Source: Fibrobacter sp. UBA4223 (GTDB lineage Bacteria > Fibrobacterota > Fibrobacteria > Fibrobacterales > Fibrobacteraceae). Taken from it: DNA of 64,000 nucleotides. Numbering within the stretch: the first letter of the stretch is position 1; the number at the start of each line of letters is the position of its first letter. Positions 40,060-51,400 of this stretch are shown piece by piece. Both the position numbers and the translations under genes were made by a program. The stretch covers positions 110,148-174,147 of the forward strand of contig DFTB01000011.1 in the NCBI GenBank assembly GCA_002382975.1. Direction: 5' to 3'. The notes under the pieces were generated by a model. That model was given only the letters and a program-made list of their open reading frames with translations. It was not told the origin of the DNA and made no database searches.

Positions 40060-41727
40060 TTATTCGTTTATAGTTTTTCCTGGTTGTTCACGCCCATAAA
40101 AATCCTTTAAGAACTCAAACGCCTTAAAGTTCCATCTAATTTTATCTAATGTAAAATCTTCAGGTTTTCCGATTCCTAAGCTTTTCAATAGTTCTAATAA
40201 TATTTCCCATCTAGTGCGTTGATTTTCAGAACATCCCCAAAATTCCAATAGCAAAGGTTTATATATAAAATCCTTATTTTCAAAATAGGTTTTCCACAAA
40301 TCTATATCAATTGTTTTAATCACAGTTTCAATATGAGGAATTGCAGTCCAAGCCTCTCCATAACAATTGCCAATATATGTAATTACTAAAACATTTAACA
40401 ACCTTCTTAACAGTCCGGGATGATTTTGCAATGTAGGTTTTATGGAACTCCACGAGTTTGTCAATAGATTTTCTAGACGTTGTGCAGGAACGATTTCGTT
40501 AGTAAAATTATCCTTTTCAAAATGAATACGTTGTAAATCTTCAATTGCTGTAAAAAGCGGATCTGAGGAACAAGATTGCCAGTCGGCAACAACGGTGTCA
40601 TATCGGTTATCATAATACGATTTTACATCTAACAATTGCGGATTATCAGCACCAAAATTCATCACTTCCGATCTAAAAGAATCTTGAGATTGTCCGTTTT
40701 CAAACGAATAGAATTCTATTTCACCTTCTTGAGTCTGAAAATAGATTCCAATATATCCTCTATCTTTCCAATTTTGCGTATCTCTTAAAGTCCAAAACGC
40801 TTTATGGCGAGCGCCCCCTGGAGCCTCCTCTTCTATTTCTTCATTTGCTTCCGTTGGTTCTAAACTTTCTTTTTTTTTCTGCCGTCCCTTTATTTTCACT
40901 ATGTTATGATAAGATCTAACCTTTCCATTAGTATCAAGAATTGTGACACCATCATAATCCAACATAGAAAGAAACATTTCTATGCAATATTGTTGCTTTA
41001 ACAAATCTTGTGCGCTCTCGGATTTAGAGTATCCAATAAACACACCTTCAAATTCAGTTACCTTTTTACCAATAAAATTATCATCATTTAAATTCCAATC
41101 AGGTTTGACAACAAGACAAATAGTTCCATGAACAGTTTGTTTGGCTTTTTTAAAAATACCATCCCAATAACGACAAACATCACTCCAGTGAAAAGAATTT
41201 GCTGAATATTTATGTTTATCGAAAATTTTTGAAAAAGACAATTTGATGAAAAAACACTCTTCTACGTCATTACATAAAACCCGAACACCTTCATTAACAA
41301 ATCCTTCTAAAATTAACGCATTTGATTGTAGGATTTTTCTCTCTAACAATCCTGTATGTTTATAGTCGGTAAAAAAAACGCCAAAAGTAATTTCTGTTTT
41401 TGAAATCTGATCAATATACAAATCAGCACTTTTTAAACAAAATATTACCGATTCTTTAAGCAATCGTTGTATATTTTCAAAATCTTTTTCTCCTTTCAAT
41501 GTGTATTTCTTTATTTCGAAAAAGCAACTTGTTTCTACATTAACATCCTTCTTAAAATCAGAACCTAAAGCTATTTTAAAGCCAAATACTTTGTCTTCTT
41601 CTTTATATGCAGAAATTTGCGGTAAAAGATCATAAACCGCATCTAACAAGTCTTGATTGAAACTTTCTCCTAATAGTTTCTTAAAGTTGCTATTTACACT
41701 ATCATATTCTAATTCAATAACATTCAT
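40060..41727 (-). CDS. DAC-fold (DisA_N-like) protein in the defence array
   Basis: A 555-residue protein that I align by eye to the diadenylate cyclase (DAC) domain. In the region 200-350: GTICLVVKPDWNL (first strand), QQYCIEMFLSMLDYDGVTIL with D259-G260-V261 in place of DGA, DTNGKVRSYHNIV (strand pair), a 20-residue polar insert, GGARHKAFWTL with R307-H308-K309 in place of RHR, and GYIGIYFQTQEGEIEFYSFENG in place of the xxIVSEETGxxSxxxxG strands. The acidic pair of the SEE motif is absent, so it may be a nucleotide-binding sensor rather than a cyclase. The N-terminal 200 residues and C-terminal 200 are unassigned. It follows the methylase gene by 14 nt. Confidence 0.68.
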   Translation of the reverse strand: MNVIELEYDSVNSNFKKLLGESFNQDLLDAVYDLLPQISAYKEEDKVFGFKIALGSDFKKDVNVETSCFFEIKKYTLKGEKDFENIQRLLKESVIFCLKSADLYIDQISKTEITFGVFFTDYKHTGLLERKILQSNALILEGFVNEGVRVLCNDVEECFFIKLSFSKIFDKHKYSANSFHWSDVCRYWDGIFKKAKQTVHGTICLVVKPDWNLNDDNFIGKKVTEFEGVFIGYSKSESAQDLLKQQYCIEMFLSMLDYDGVTILDTNGKVRSYHNIVKIKGRQKKKESLEPTEANEEIEEEAPGGARHKAFWTLRDTQNWKDRGYIGIYFQTQEGEIEFYSFENGQSQDSFRSEVMNFGADNPQLLDVKSYYDNRYDTVVADWQSCSSDPLFTAIEDLQRIHFEKDNFTNEIVPAQRLENLLTNSWSSIKPTLQNHPGLLRRLLNVLVITYIGNCYGEAWTAIPHIETVIKTIDIDLWKTYFENKDFIYKPLLLEFWGCSENQRTRWEILLELLKSLGIGKPEDFTLDKIRWNFKAFEFLKDFYGREQPGKTINE

Positions 41728-41741
41728 CTTTTGTCTCCAAT

Positions 41742-44700
41742 TTACAGCAATTCAATTTGATCGGTGGGGGTTGTTTTTTTCTTCTTGGGTTTAGTGGGGG
41801 TGGATTTTTTGAGGAGTTTGCCGGTGTCATCGACGAGGCCGGCGGCGAGTTCTTGTTTGTGACGGTCGTTGTTGAGTTTGAGGAGGCGGGTCATGATTTC
41901 TTTGCGGGCGTCGGGGCAGACGGTGTAGCGGCGGCGATCGTTTTCGGGGAGGAATTCGAGATCGTAGAAGCCGTGGTTCAGGGCGATGTCTGACCAGCCG
42001 TAGGCGGCAGCGACGGCGGTGTCGCATTCAACTTGGACTTGGCGCATTTTCATGAATTCGCCGAGGGCCCATTCTGCGTCGGCATCGGAACATTTTGCGG
42101 TTTTGGCAATGCTTGCGGCAGAGAGGTTCTCTTGATGATAAAGGTTGTAGAGGTTGGTAAGGCCTATCTTGATTTTAAGCATGATGGTCTTGCGCTGGTT
42201 ATCCAACTTTTCGCCCAATGCGTCAAGGGTTGCCTTGTGCTGCTTGATTTGTTCGTCGGCATCTTCTGCAGCAAGGATTTCCTCGGGAACGTATTCGCGA
42301 TTGGGTTCAAAACCTGCGGGGAATGGGAATGTTTCGAAAATTGCAGAAGGTGTATAAGTCAAATCCGCTTTCATCGTCGTGCAATATTTCCATGACCAAT
42401 AAAAATGTATTGAAGATTGAAGGATACAAAGATATCTTATCTGCTCTAACGGAACGACTACCAGTTTTGCATCTAGAATTTGATTTGTCGCCACAAGTGA
42501 AAATGCTAATGTTTTTGAAACCTGAGCTACAGCAATGGCCTTTTTCAAATCATTTAACTTAGAATACATCTCATTTCTTACTCTTGCATATATCCACCAT
42601 TTGTCTTGTTGCTCAATAGAGCCGTCTTTCTTTTTTTCGACACGAACAGGCTTAACCAATTTTTCGAGTATTTCTAAACAATCAGGATAGTCTGCGGCAT
42701 ATCTCCCTTGATAATTTGCGTCTGCTTTTTCTTTTGATAAAGGCCACTCTCTGAAATTAATAATCATCCTTGTTGGAGATTGATTACATGTTTGATTTAA
42801 ATCTTCGCCATTTAAATAAGGAAAAATCACATCATTGTTTTTACAATCTTTTTCAACTAATGATTTCGCATCTTCCAAAGTAAGGATAAAACCTTTCCCT
42901 AAAACATAAGACCCTATATAACTCCTCTCACTATTTGAAGCCAAAGTAAATGCTTTAACATCCGATTTTTGATTATCAAAAAAAGTTGAAATATAGGTTG
43001 TTGGTTTGTTCTCTAATAGCTTTCGTCCCGTGAAATGCCCTTTGTAAATGGAAAACATACTAATACTAACAGCGGCTTCTCCCGGCCAAGGAGTACTCTT
43101 CACCGCCATAATCATTTCACCACCATTTTTTTCTATTACATCTAAACTACGTAATCTTGATTTCCCTTGCGCAATGGTATTTGTGCTAAGTGTTGCTAAT
43201 GCACATTCATTCTTCAGCAAACCATAATTACGCAAGACGAAATATCCAACTAAATCAATAAGGCCATCGGGAGTATAAACGGATACTAAAAAGTCCAAAT
43301 ATTCTCCACCAAATATGCCTCTTAATCTCTTATCTCCTTTAAACGGCGGGTTACCCAAGAAGCAATCAAAGCCGCCTTCCGCCATCACTTCGGCAAATTC
43401 AAGGAACCAATGGAAAAATCCCTTCTGTTTGCTCACCTGTTGGGCGTATATCGCTTCGCTGTCATTTTCGATATCCTTTTCGCCCGTCAAATACTTACGG
43501 TAAACATCTTCTGTCACCAGGGGCTGTTGTTGAGACTTGTCGGCAAAATAGCCCGCAAGGCGCATGTCGGCAAGGACCTTCAGCTTTTTCCATGCCGGTG
43601 TAGATGTCACTTTTAGGTAATTCGATTTTTTCTCTTCTGCCAGTTCGGGCGTGGAGTCATCCATCTGGGAAACTTGAGCCATTTCGGCAATCACGCTCTG
43701 GATATCCGAATCAATTTCCTTGCGGAATACATCCTGCGCTTCGGATTCCTTCGCCTTCTTCTGCTTCTTGATGACGTCGTCATTCCATTTCTTGAGTTCG
43801 GCGTAATACTTCTTGTCGCTATCCTTGTAAGTCTTGAAGGTGTCAGAGGGAATGGTCTTGAATATGTCTTCTACACGGGCCACGCCCACAAGGGTATCGC
43901 CGCACTTGATATGGTTATCCAAGAACCCGAGCGAAGTTCCCGGGTTATGGCTTTCGAGCCAGAGGGCGACCTTGCAGAGTTTTACCGCCTGCGGATTCTT
44001 GTCGATGCCGTAAATGCAGTTGCGGATAACGTCCTTTTCGGCGTTCCTGAAACTTGTGGGGTCCGGGTTATCGGACTTTGTGCGGACTCGGGCAAGTTCC
44101 AGGGCTATGCGGCGGGCAGCATTCAAGAGGATATGCCCCGAACCGCAAGCATCGTCGCACACACGGATTGAAAGCAGGGCGTGTTCCTTGTCGGCTTCTT
44201 GTAACTTCTTTTCGATTAGCGGGTTCAACGCGCTCTTGATAAGCGGATCCACCAGTTCTTCGGGGGTATAATGGGAACTGGAATTGTCGCGGTCTTCACC
44301 CTGCACGTAGCTGAATTTCAACGAGCCGTTTATATCGCGTTCAATGCTCGGGTCGAGTTCCAAAAGGCCTTCGTATATGGAGCCGAATTCTTCGACATTC
44401 AATGCGGCGTAGTTCACGCGGACTTTTACCTTGCGGTCTTCGTCAAAGTAACTGTCGAACAGCTTGACACCTTCTGCAAAATCCCAGTTGTTGATATGGA
44501 CCTGTTTCAGGATTTTCATTTCATCCTTGTTGAACAGGTCTCCCATCAACGCCTTTATACCAAGGGTGTTGCCAAAATCATTGTCTTCGAACAGCGCAAA
44601 TACAGTCTTTAGCTGTTCATAGGCATCGTGGTAATACTTTTCTTCGGGGCCAATGGTGGTACAACGCTTTCTCAGACTCTGCAGGGAATAGTAGGCGTAA

Positions 44701-45629
44701 TAGATGTTCCGCTTGGACGGGTCTGCATCGCGTTCGAATACAAGGTGGCGTTCTTCAATCACCAACAGGAACAGCAAGCGATACACAAGGGTCAGGAACT
44801 CGTCATTCAGGCCGTCGGCAGTCCATAGCGTTCCATAGCCGCTTACGATGTCCTTGTTATCTTCCCTATTCAAAAATCCGTTCGCCCATGTCTCTACTGC
44901 TGTCTTTACGGCAGCACTCAAATTCTCACGAATTCTAGAACCGTTTTCCATGGAATTCAGGTGATAGTATTCAAGCAAGCAGTCGGCGGGCTCAGTGCCG
45001 ATTGCCGGGAAACGGGTAGGGTGCAAAAGCCTGTAAAGAATTGCGAAGTTGTCGTAAAGGTCTTCTTCAAAAATCTTTTCGAGGTCGAATTCCAGATAGG
45101 TCAACTTGACCAAGCGGCTGGAATCCCTAAGCAAGCGGAGCACATGGCCGTTTGTCACAAGGGCGTAAAGGTTCTCTTCGCTCAGGTTCAAGAATTCCTG
45201 GACCATGCTGTGGGGGCTACGTTTTTGGCCTTCGCGCGCCTTGTCCAATGATTCGTAATAGCCGACAATGTGAATGGGGCATATCCTGCGGGTCGCCTTG
45301 TGGCTAATGGCAAAGGATTTCTCGCCGAACTGTTCTGCCGGCTTGGATTCAATATCGAAACCGAGCATTCCCAAAAGGGGCTGGATCCAGAACTGGCGTG
45401 TTCTCGATGTGCCGAACTTGTCTCTCGGATCTTCGCGTTCTATGCGAGCCTTGAAAATTTTCCATTGCTGCACGGCATCGGCCCAACAGCTCTGAATTTC
45501 GTCACGGACAGGAATGTCTAAATCAAAGTCCTTGGAACTCTGACCTTTCAAACCACTCGTTTCATTAAGATTGTCAAGCGTCTCGGGGCCAATGAGGCCG
45601 CCTTCCCAACTGATTCCCGTATAGTTCAT
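41742..45629 (-). CDS. Eco57I-type adenine-specific DNA methyltransferase (DrmMI-like)
   Basis: A 1295-residue N6-adenine methylase. The N-terminal ~400 residues are the helical region found in class 1 DISARM DrmMI and type IIG-like enzymes; IYEGLLE (418-424) and SSHYTPEELVDPL precede motif I DDACGSGHIL (492-501). DKNPQAVKLCKVALWLESH (543-561) is motif II/III and FDCFLGNPPFKG (754-765) motif IV with NPPF. Residues about 766-1100 are the likely target-recognition region and are much more AT-rich than the rest. A Lys/Thr-rich tail ends the chain. No endonuclease motif is obvious at the N-terminus. Its ATG overlaps the stop codon of the SNF2 gene (TAATG), so the two are coupled. Confidence 0.88.
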   Translation of the reverse strand: MNYTGISWEGGLIGPETLDNLNETSGLKGQSSKDFDLDIPVRDEIQSCWADAVQQWKIFKARIEREDPRDKFGTSRTRQFWIQPLLGMLGFDIESKPAEQFGEKSFAISHKATRRICPIHIVGYYESLDKAREGQKRSPHSMVQEFLNLSEENLYALVTNGHVLRLLRDSSRLVKLTYLEFDLEKIFEEDLYDNFAILYRLLHPTRFPAIGTEPADCLLEYYHLNSMENGSRIRENLSAAVKTAVETWANGFLNREDNKDIVSGYGTLWTADGLNDEFLTLVYRLLFLLVIEERHLVFERDADPSKRNIYYAYYSLQSLRKRCTTIGPEEKYYHDAYEQLKTVFALFEDNDFGNTLGIKALMGDLFNKDEMKILKQVHINNWDFAEGVKLFDSYFDEDRKVKVRVNYAALNVEEFGSIYEGLLELDPSIERDINGSLKFSYVQGEDRDNSSSHYTPEELVDPLIKSALNPLIEKKLQEADKEHALLSIRVCDDACGSGHILLNAARRIALELARVRTKSDNPDPTSFRNAEKDVIRNCIYGIDKNPQAVKLCKVALWLESHNPGTSLGFLDNHIKCGDTLVGVARVEDIFKTIPSDTFKTYKDSDKKYYAELKKWNDDVIKKQKKAKESEAQDVFRKEIDSDIQSVIAEMAQVSQMDDSTPELAEEKKSNYLKVTSTPAWKKLKVLADMRLAGYFADKSQQQPLVTEDVYRKYLTGEKDIENDSEAIYAQQVSKQKGFFHWFLEFAEVMAEGGFDCFLGNPPFKGDKRLRGIFGGEYLDFLVSVYTPDGLIDLVGYFVLRNYGLLKNECALATLSTNTIAQGKSRLRSLDVIEKNGGEMIMAVKSTPWPGEAAVSISMFSIYKGHFTGRKLLENKPTTYISTFFDNQKSDVKAFTLASNSERSYIGSYVLGKGFILTLEDAKSLVEKDCKNNDVIFPYLNGEDLNQTCNQSPTRMIINFREWPLSKEKADANYQGRYAADYPDCLEILEKLVKPVRVEKKKDGSIEQQDKWWIYARVRNEMYSKLNDLKKAIAVAQVSKTLAFSLVATNQILDAKLVVVPLEQIRYLCILQSSIHFYWSWKYCTTMKADLTYTPSAIFETFPFPAGFEPNREYVPEEILAAEDADEQIKQHKATLDALGEKLDNQRKTIMLKIKIGLTNLYNLYHQENLSAASIAKTAKCSDADAEWALGEFMKMRQVQVECDTAVAAAYGWSDIALNHGFYDLEFLPENDRRRYTVCPDARKEIMTRLLKLNNDRHKQELAAGLVDDTGKLLKKSTPTKPKKKKTTPTDQIELL

Positions 45630-48493
45630 TACTGAGCCTCCGGAACAAAGATGTAAATGCCAAGAACATCTAGCGGAATTACGGGTTCAACCACCTTGAA
45701 CCTGTCCGATTTCCGCTTTTCACCTAACGCCTTGTAATAGCGTTCGTGTTCCTGGATAAGGAGTTCCGCGCGTTCCTTTGCAAATGCGTCAAAGTCCGCC
45801 TGCTTTTCGCCGATGGTATCCAGTTCACGCTGGAGTTGCCTTTGCTGGATTTCGGGCGACAGGTCGCCTGCAGGGGCGGGATTCTTCATCAAGTCAGAAA
45901 CCTCTTCCTTGGTGAGAATGGACTTGCTTACAGTCCGGTAGCCACGAGTCAATATTTCTTCGGCAACCATATTGGAGCCATCCAACTTTAAGTCCTTGAT
46001 GACATGGCGGGCACGCAAGAGAAATATCACGGTCCTTTCGGTTACATTTTTGGACTTGACCACGGCAGCCCTTGCGGCAAAGCGGTTGTTTTGCTGGTGG
46101 TGGGTTGCTTCGGCAAGGACTTTTTCGCAAAGCAGTTCGACGGCATCGCTGTTGCGGCCCCAATAGGTCGTGCCTTCGGGAACGGGAGCCTTGAACGATA
46201 TGGAATTGCGCTTCTTGAAGAACTTCGAAAGCGTTTCGGGAATTTCAAGGCCTGCGAAATTCAAGATGCACTCTTCGTCGTTTGTCTTCGTGTTCTTTGC
46301 GTAGATGTCCTGCATGACGTCGTGAACGAAGGAATACACGACTTCTGGATTACCGACGCTCTCGTCGGAACGTTTCAGGTCTTCTTCAATTTCCTGGGCG
46401 TGAATGGATTCCTGCGCCAGCATGGAACGGAGAACTTCTTCCTTTTTCTCGGTTTCTTCGAAATACTTGTCCATGCCCGTGTTCGCCGACTTGAATTCTT
46501 CCAAATCAAACAATGAAAGCTGTCCCGACGATTCCTTCTTTTTCTTGGCGTCATTCAAGACCGCCTTGAAAATGGCGTCCATGAATTCCTTGGAGTTCTC
46601 GGGGAACGGGATCGAGACGCCGATGCGGCCCTTGATGCGCTTTGCCTTTTCAAACAGGATTTTCAGAACCGTCTGGTCCATGGGATTGTCTTTGCCATAG
46701 AACATACAGGTGTGAACTTCGCTGCGGGTCTGACCGAAACGGTCCACGCGGCCTTCACGTTGCTCCAAGCGGTTCGGATTCCAGGGCAAATCGTAATGGA
46801 ATACGGCATCAAAAATGTCCTGAAGGTTGATGCCTTCGGAAAGGCAGTCGGTTGCCACAAGAATTCTCGGCTTCTTATCTCCTTCTTCAGGAGTCATTTG
46901 ACGGACGCGGTCCTTGCGGTCGTCATCGGGCAATTCGCTCGTGATGCATTCGATGCGGACCTTGTTGCCAAATTTTGCACGCAGGTTTTCTTCTACGTAG
47001 TGGGCCGTTTCGATGTATCGGCAGAAAATGACCGGAGAGATGCCTTTCTTTATCCACTGATTGACAATTTCGCTGCACTGTTGCAGTTTGTAGTCTTTCT
47101 CGAAACCTTTCAGGTTTTCGAGTTCGGCGACAAAACTTTCGAACTTTGTTTTTTGTTCAGACCTCAACTGAGCCCTAGGCGCCAAGCTAGTCGGAAGTTC
47201 ATCGTTGGAAGCATCTAGCTTTTCGAAAAGCGGGTTTTCGTGATCAATCGTATCGTCGGAATCGTCTTCATCTACAATGTCGTTTACCTTGCGGGAGAAC
47301 ATCTTTGCACCTGCGGCTGGGCTCGACATGATTCCACGAAGGAACGCCAACGCAGTCCAATACCTGAATCGTTGATTCTTCTTGGTCGATGCGCCCTGCA
47401 TCAAGTCCGATGCCATCTGCAAGACTTCGTTATAGAGTATCTGATAAGGCAACGAGAGTTCGTAACTCTGGTCGATTTGCGATCTCTTAGGGAACGGCGT
47501 ATTTTCATCGAGCCACTTAGTGATATTACCGCGCTTGCGCTGGATAAAGAATTTCGCAAGTTCCTTTTTCACGGAATCCGACTTGAACCATTCATCTTCT
47601 TCGAACTTGGGGTCAAGAATTCCCAAAAGCGACTTGAATTCGTCATCTTTACCCGAGTGAGGCGTTGCCGTCATGAGAATTACATGGCGCTTATATTCGG
47701 GTTTTGCCAAATCCGACAGCACGCTGTAACGCAGTTGCTGGTTCTTGAATGCTCCTGCCGGCTTTGCACAAGTATGGGCCTCATCGACAATCAACAATTC
47801 CGGCGCATCCTGTATAAAGCGGCTTTTCTTGCTGTTGTTGTCAAACTTGATGTAATCGATACTTACAATCTGATACGGATAATGCTTGAAGATGCTATTG
47901 TCGTCGTCGGGTTTTGCCCTTTCAAGGGCTGCCTGGGTGCTACCACGAATAATGACTGCTTCAATATTAAACTTGTCCTTCAGTTCGGTTTGCCACTGTT
48001 CGCAAAGGTGCGGCGGGCAAAGAACAGCAAAACGTTTGATATCGCGCCTTTCTATAAGTTCCTTGACTATCAGCAGAGATTCTATAGTCTTACCAATACC
48101 GACGTCATCAGCAATCATCAGGCGGATAGGGCCCTCCTGCTTGAGCGCCATAATCAGGGGAACCATCTGGTAACTGCGCGGGCGGAACCCAAGTTTTGCA
48201 GCACAACGGAAAGGGCCTGCTGCATTACGCAGAGTCAAGCGAGACGCATCGTAGAGCAACTTTGCGCTACGGACATTGCCTAAGTCGTTTGCAGTCGGAA
48301 GACCGAAATAAGCTGGCGTTACGGCATCACGTTCCGCATTCAACGGCAAGTAAATACCAATGCAATCGTCTTCACCACCATCAAGGGCTTTCAATCTCAA
48401 AAGATTCTTGTCTTCAGAGGGCAATACAATCCAGTCGCGACCGCGGGTATTTACAATAGTCCCCGTTCGCCAATCATGCATCAGTTCGCTCAC
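45629..48493 (-). CDS. SNF2-type helicase (DrmD-like)
   Basis: A 954-residue superfamily 2 helicase. The Walker A variant is DDVGIGKT (129-136), motif Ia LCPPHLCEQWQTEL, motif II DEAH (237-240) and motif III MTATPHSGK. The second RecA half has FCRYIETAHYVEENLRAKFG, ILVATDCLSEGINLQ (motif V) and LEQREGRVDRFGQ (motif VI). The Asp in place of the usual Leu/Gly before GxGKT (DDVGIGKT) is typical of the SNF2-like DrmD helicases of DISARM and of HepA-type proteins. The GTG start overlaps the preceding helicase gene's TGA by 4 nt. It should work with that helicase and the methylase. Confidence 0.9.
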   Translation of the reverse strand: MSELMHDWRTGTIVNTRGRDWIVLPSEDKNLLRLKALDGGEDDCIGIYLPLNAERDAVTPAYFGLPTANDLGNVRSAKLLYDASRLTLRNAAGPFRCAAKLGFRPRSYQMVPLIMALKQEGPIRLMIADDVGIGKTIESLLIVKELIERRDIKRFAVLCPPHLCEQWQTELKDKFNIEAVIIRGSTQAALERAKPDDDNSIFKHYPYQIVSIDYIKFDNNSKKSRFIQDAPELLIVDEAHTCAKPAGAFKNQQLRYSVLSDLAKPEYKRHVILMTATPHSGKDDEFKSLLGILDPKFEEDEWFKSDSVKKELAKFFIQRKRGNITKWLDENTPFPKRSQIDQSYELSLPYQILYNEVLQMASDLMQGASTKKNQRFRYWTALAFLRGIMSSPAAGAKMFSRKVNDIVDEDDSDDTIDHENPLFEKLDASNDELPTSLAPRAQLRSEQKTKFESFVAELENLKGFEKDYKLQQCSEIVNQWIKKGISPVIFCRYIETAHYVEENLRAKFGNKVRIECITSELPDDDRKDRVRQMTPEEGDKKPRILVATDCLSEGINLQDIFDAVFHYDLPWNPNRLEQREGRVDRFGQTRSEVHTCMFYGKDNPMDQTVLKILFEKAKRIKGRIGVSIPFPENSKEFMDAIFKAVLNDAKKKKESSGQLSLFDLEEFKSANTGMDKYFEETEKKEEVLRSMLAQESIHAQEIEEDLKRSDESVGNPEVVYSFVHDVMQDIYAKNTKTNDEECILNFAGLEIPETLSKFFKKRNSISFKAPVPEGTTYWGRNSDAVELLCEKVLAEATHHQQNNRFAARAAVVKSKNVTERTVIFLLRARHVIKDLKLDGSNMVAEEILTRGYRTVSKSILTKEEVSDLMKNPAPAGDLSPEIQQRQLQRELDTIGEKQADFDAFAKERAELLIQEHERYYKALGEKRKSDRFKVVEPVIPLDVLGIYIFVPEAQ

Positions 48494-51400
48494 TTGTCCG
48501 CTACCTTTCTAAAAATGTCTTTCCGGCTTGCCACTACTTCATCAAGGTTATCCTTGTAGTAATAGACAATATAGTCCATACCTCTATCAAGTATCGCTTC
48601 ACGCTGTTTTGTATCGCGTTCCATTACACTATTATCGTCATGGGGCGTTCCATCGCAAAATACGAATGTAGGAACAGAACCTGAATCCGGAGCATAGTAG
48701 AAATCGGGTTGACAATACAGGCCATCAACACGTCTCTGGGCTTCGTCAGGCAAACGCAAGCCATGCTTGTAGAGATAATTCAAGAATTTCAATTCCGTAG
48801 AACTACTCTTGTCATAAGTTTCCAAGAGTCTCTGGTATTGCGCTTCGTAGCGACCGGAATCAGACTTGCCCACCTGAATCTGACAATTCAGCAAGCGTTC
48901 CACAGTTTTTTGAATTTTGAATCTGTCTATAACGGCATGGTCTGTCTGGTTGTAGTAACTCAGGAAATCCTTATAACTGGCCTTATCCTTGTAGGTTTCG
49001 TCGTCAAACCTGCAAAGTCTCTGGATTTCGTTTACAACTTTGTGCCAACCTTCATTGTCTTCTGTCAGCGATTTCAGAACACCAAGACTTTCTTCGGCAG
49101 ATTCATACAGGAGAATGTTCGGTTCTTCGGGATCGCCAATCGGCGTAACACCCATCTCGGAACTTTCAATGCTGAATACATTTTCAATGGCGGTTTTCAG
49201 CGCATATTGAAGCGTGATGCGACCAGCATAATCTAATCCGAGAATGCTTACAGGTTCTACATAGAGTGCATCTGCCGTATCGGTAGTGAAAATTTTTACC
49301 ACGCTCAGATTGTTGTATGTTTTCTGTGACGCAGGATTATCCCTTTCTCCGGCAAGTTTATTTCTGTATCCGTGAGACTTCCAGTCGCCCGAAACATTGT
49401 TCAGCACGAACCCTTCCGCTTCCTGATTTTTCCACTTGTTGTTAATATAAACCAGTTTGGCTGCAGGAATATAGCGAATGCGAAGAAGTAGGTCGCCACC
49501 GGAAAGCAACTTCAGTTCCTTGATGTCGCTCTTATTGCCATCGTAGGCAAAGTAAGTGTCTATCACGTAGCCCATGCGGGTTCGTTCTTCTTCATCGCAC
49601 GTGATGTGGACCTTCTTTTCGGCAACCTGGTCCGTCATCGACATCAAATCCGTAAACTTTTTACGGTTGCTCCCGATTTCAGCACCTGTCCACGGGTCAT
49701 TATTGACATTCTGCTGGTCGTCAAAAAGAATGTAACCACTCTTTGTGCATACCAGCGCTTCAGAGCCTCCTTGACGGACTTCGGAAAGTTGAGAACTCAC
49801 GACCTTGTATTTCGCACCATTGTGATAAACGAGATTTTCAGGACCCATCTCACGCAAGCCAAGATTTCGCGGCCTACTCAGGGATTCTGCAACATCTTTC
49901 TTGTCCTTGGTGCTCAAAAGCAAGTGTATGGGCAAACGGGTAAAGTTATAGCCCGGCAAGAATCCTTCGCTCGCCAAATAACGGAACGGGTAAAATTCAG
50001 ATTGTGATTCGCCTGATGAAGATTTGACCCTGTTCAGCAACAGTTCACGGAAAGCCATCGCTCTTGCTCTGTTCTGTGCAGCGGTTCTATACTCTTCGCT
50101 GGTTTTCTTATAAGTCGGATTTTCTAGAATCTTATCGGCTTCAGCCTGCTGCATCTGTTGTTGGCTAAATAGATTTTTCCAGCGATTCATGGCCTTTTCA
50201 AATTCGCCGTAAAGTCCCTGCAGAATACGCAAAGCCCAATTTTCATTGTACCAACTAGTTTCACGCAAATCGCCTGCAATGTCCGCAATCACAGCATTCC
50301 ATTTTTCCAAAATATCTTGCGGATTCTTGTCAGCGTCAATCAACGATAGTCTAGTTTCATTTTTTAGAGGCAAATCAGGATGGTCAATGATGATAAATTC
50401 GGCCATACTGCCTTCCGAAATGCCTCCAACCCCACGATGCGTAAGGAAGAGAGCATCGAAATGGCTTCTCAGCAAATCCTGGTTCAGCAAATCCAGTTTT
50501 GGCGGCTTTACTTCGCCTGCTACAATATCGCGCGGATTGGCGAAGTAGTGGGCGTCATGTGCAGAACGCCGACTGCAACTCGTAAAAACGAGTGCCGGTT
50601 GCCCACTACGGCCCGCACGCCCCGAACGCTGTGCATAGTTGGACGCATTCGGCGGAACATTTCGCATGTGGACAATGCTCAAGTCTGAAATATCAATACC
50701 CAGTTCCATTGTCGGGGAACAGAATAAGGTCGAAAAGTTGCCTGCCCTAAAATCAGATTCTCTCTGTTGGCGTTCATCCTTCGGAATTTGACCTGTATGT
50801 TCTTTGGAAACAATTCTAGATGTCAAGGAAGCGGTCAAATAGAGATTCTTGAAATACTCATTGGGTTTGCGTTCTACTTTCTTGTTGTTCCTGCGGAAAA
50901 TCATATCTTCCGGAACTTTACCATCGCCCTTCTTCCACAAAAGGGTTTCGACATTCAAGATGTAAACAACGGTATTCTCGTTTCCTTGCTTTGTCTTTTC
51001 ATCTTTTTGCAAGAAGTTCGCTTCGCAAAGCGTGTTCAACATCGCTTCTACAAATTCATTGTAGCGGTCACCATCGATATTCGCGACATAACTCTGCAAT
51101 TTATCTTTAATATAGCGGCCCAAACGGCTTTGCATGCCTACAGATTGGGTGAATATCGAGCCCATCTTGGTTCGTTTCAATGCCATCCATGTCGGTTCGG
51201 GTAAGTCCGATTCCTCGGGAACCCAGTTCGGCAAAAGATTGTTCTCAAAGGCGTCTAGGTTCGCCCTGATTTTATTTGAACCGTAAAAACTTTCATGGTA
51301 AATGGCATAGCTCTTGCGGAAATATTCCAGCACATTAAAGCTGATTTCCTTCAAATCACTTTTTGTAATAGATGTATTCCACTTGTTGTTGAATGTATCA

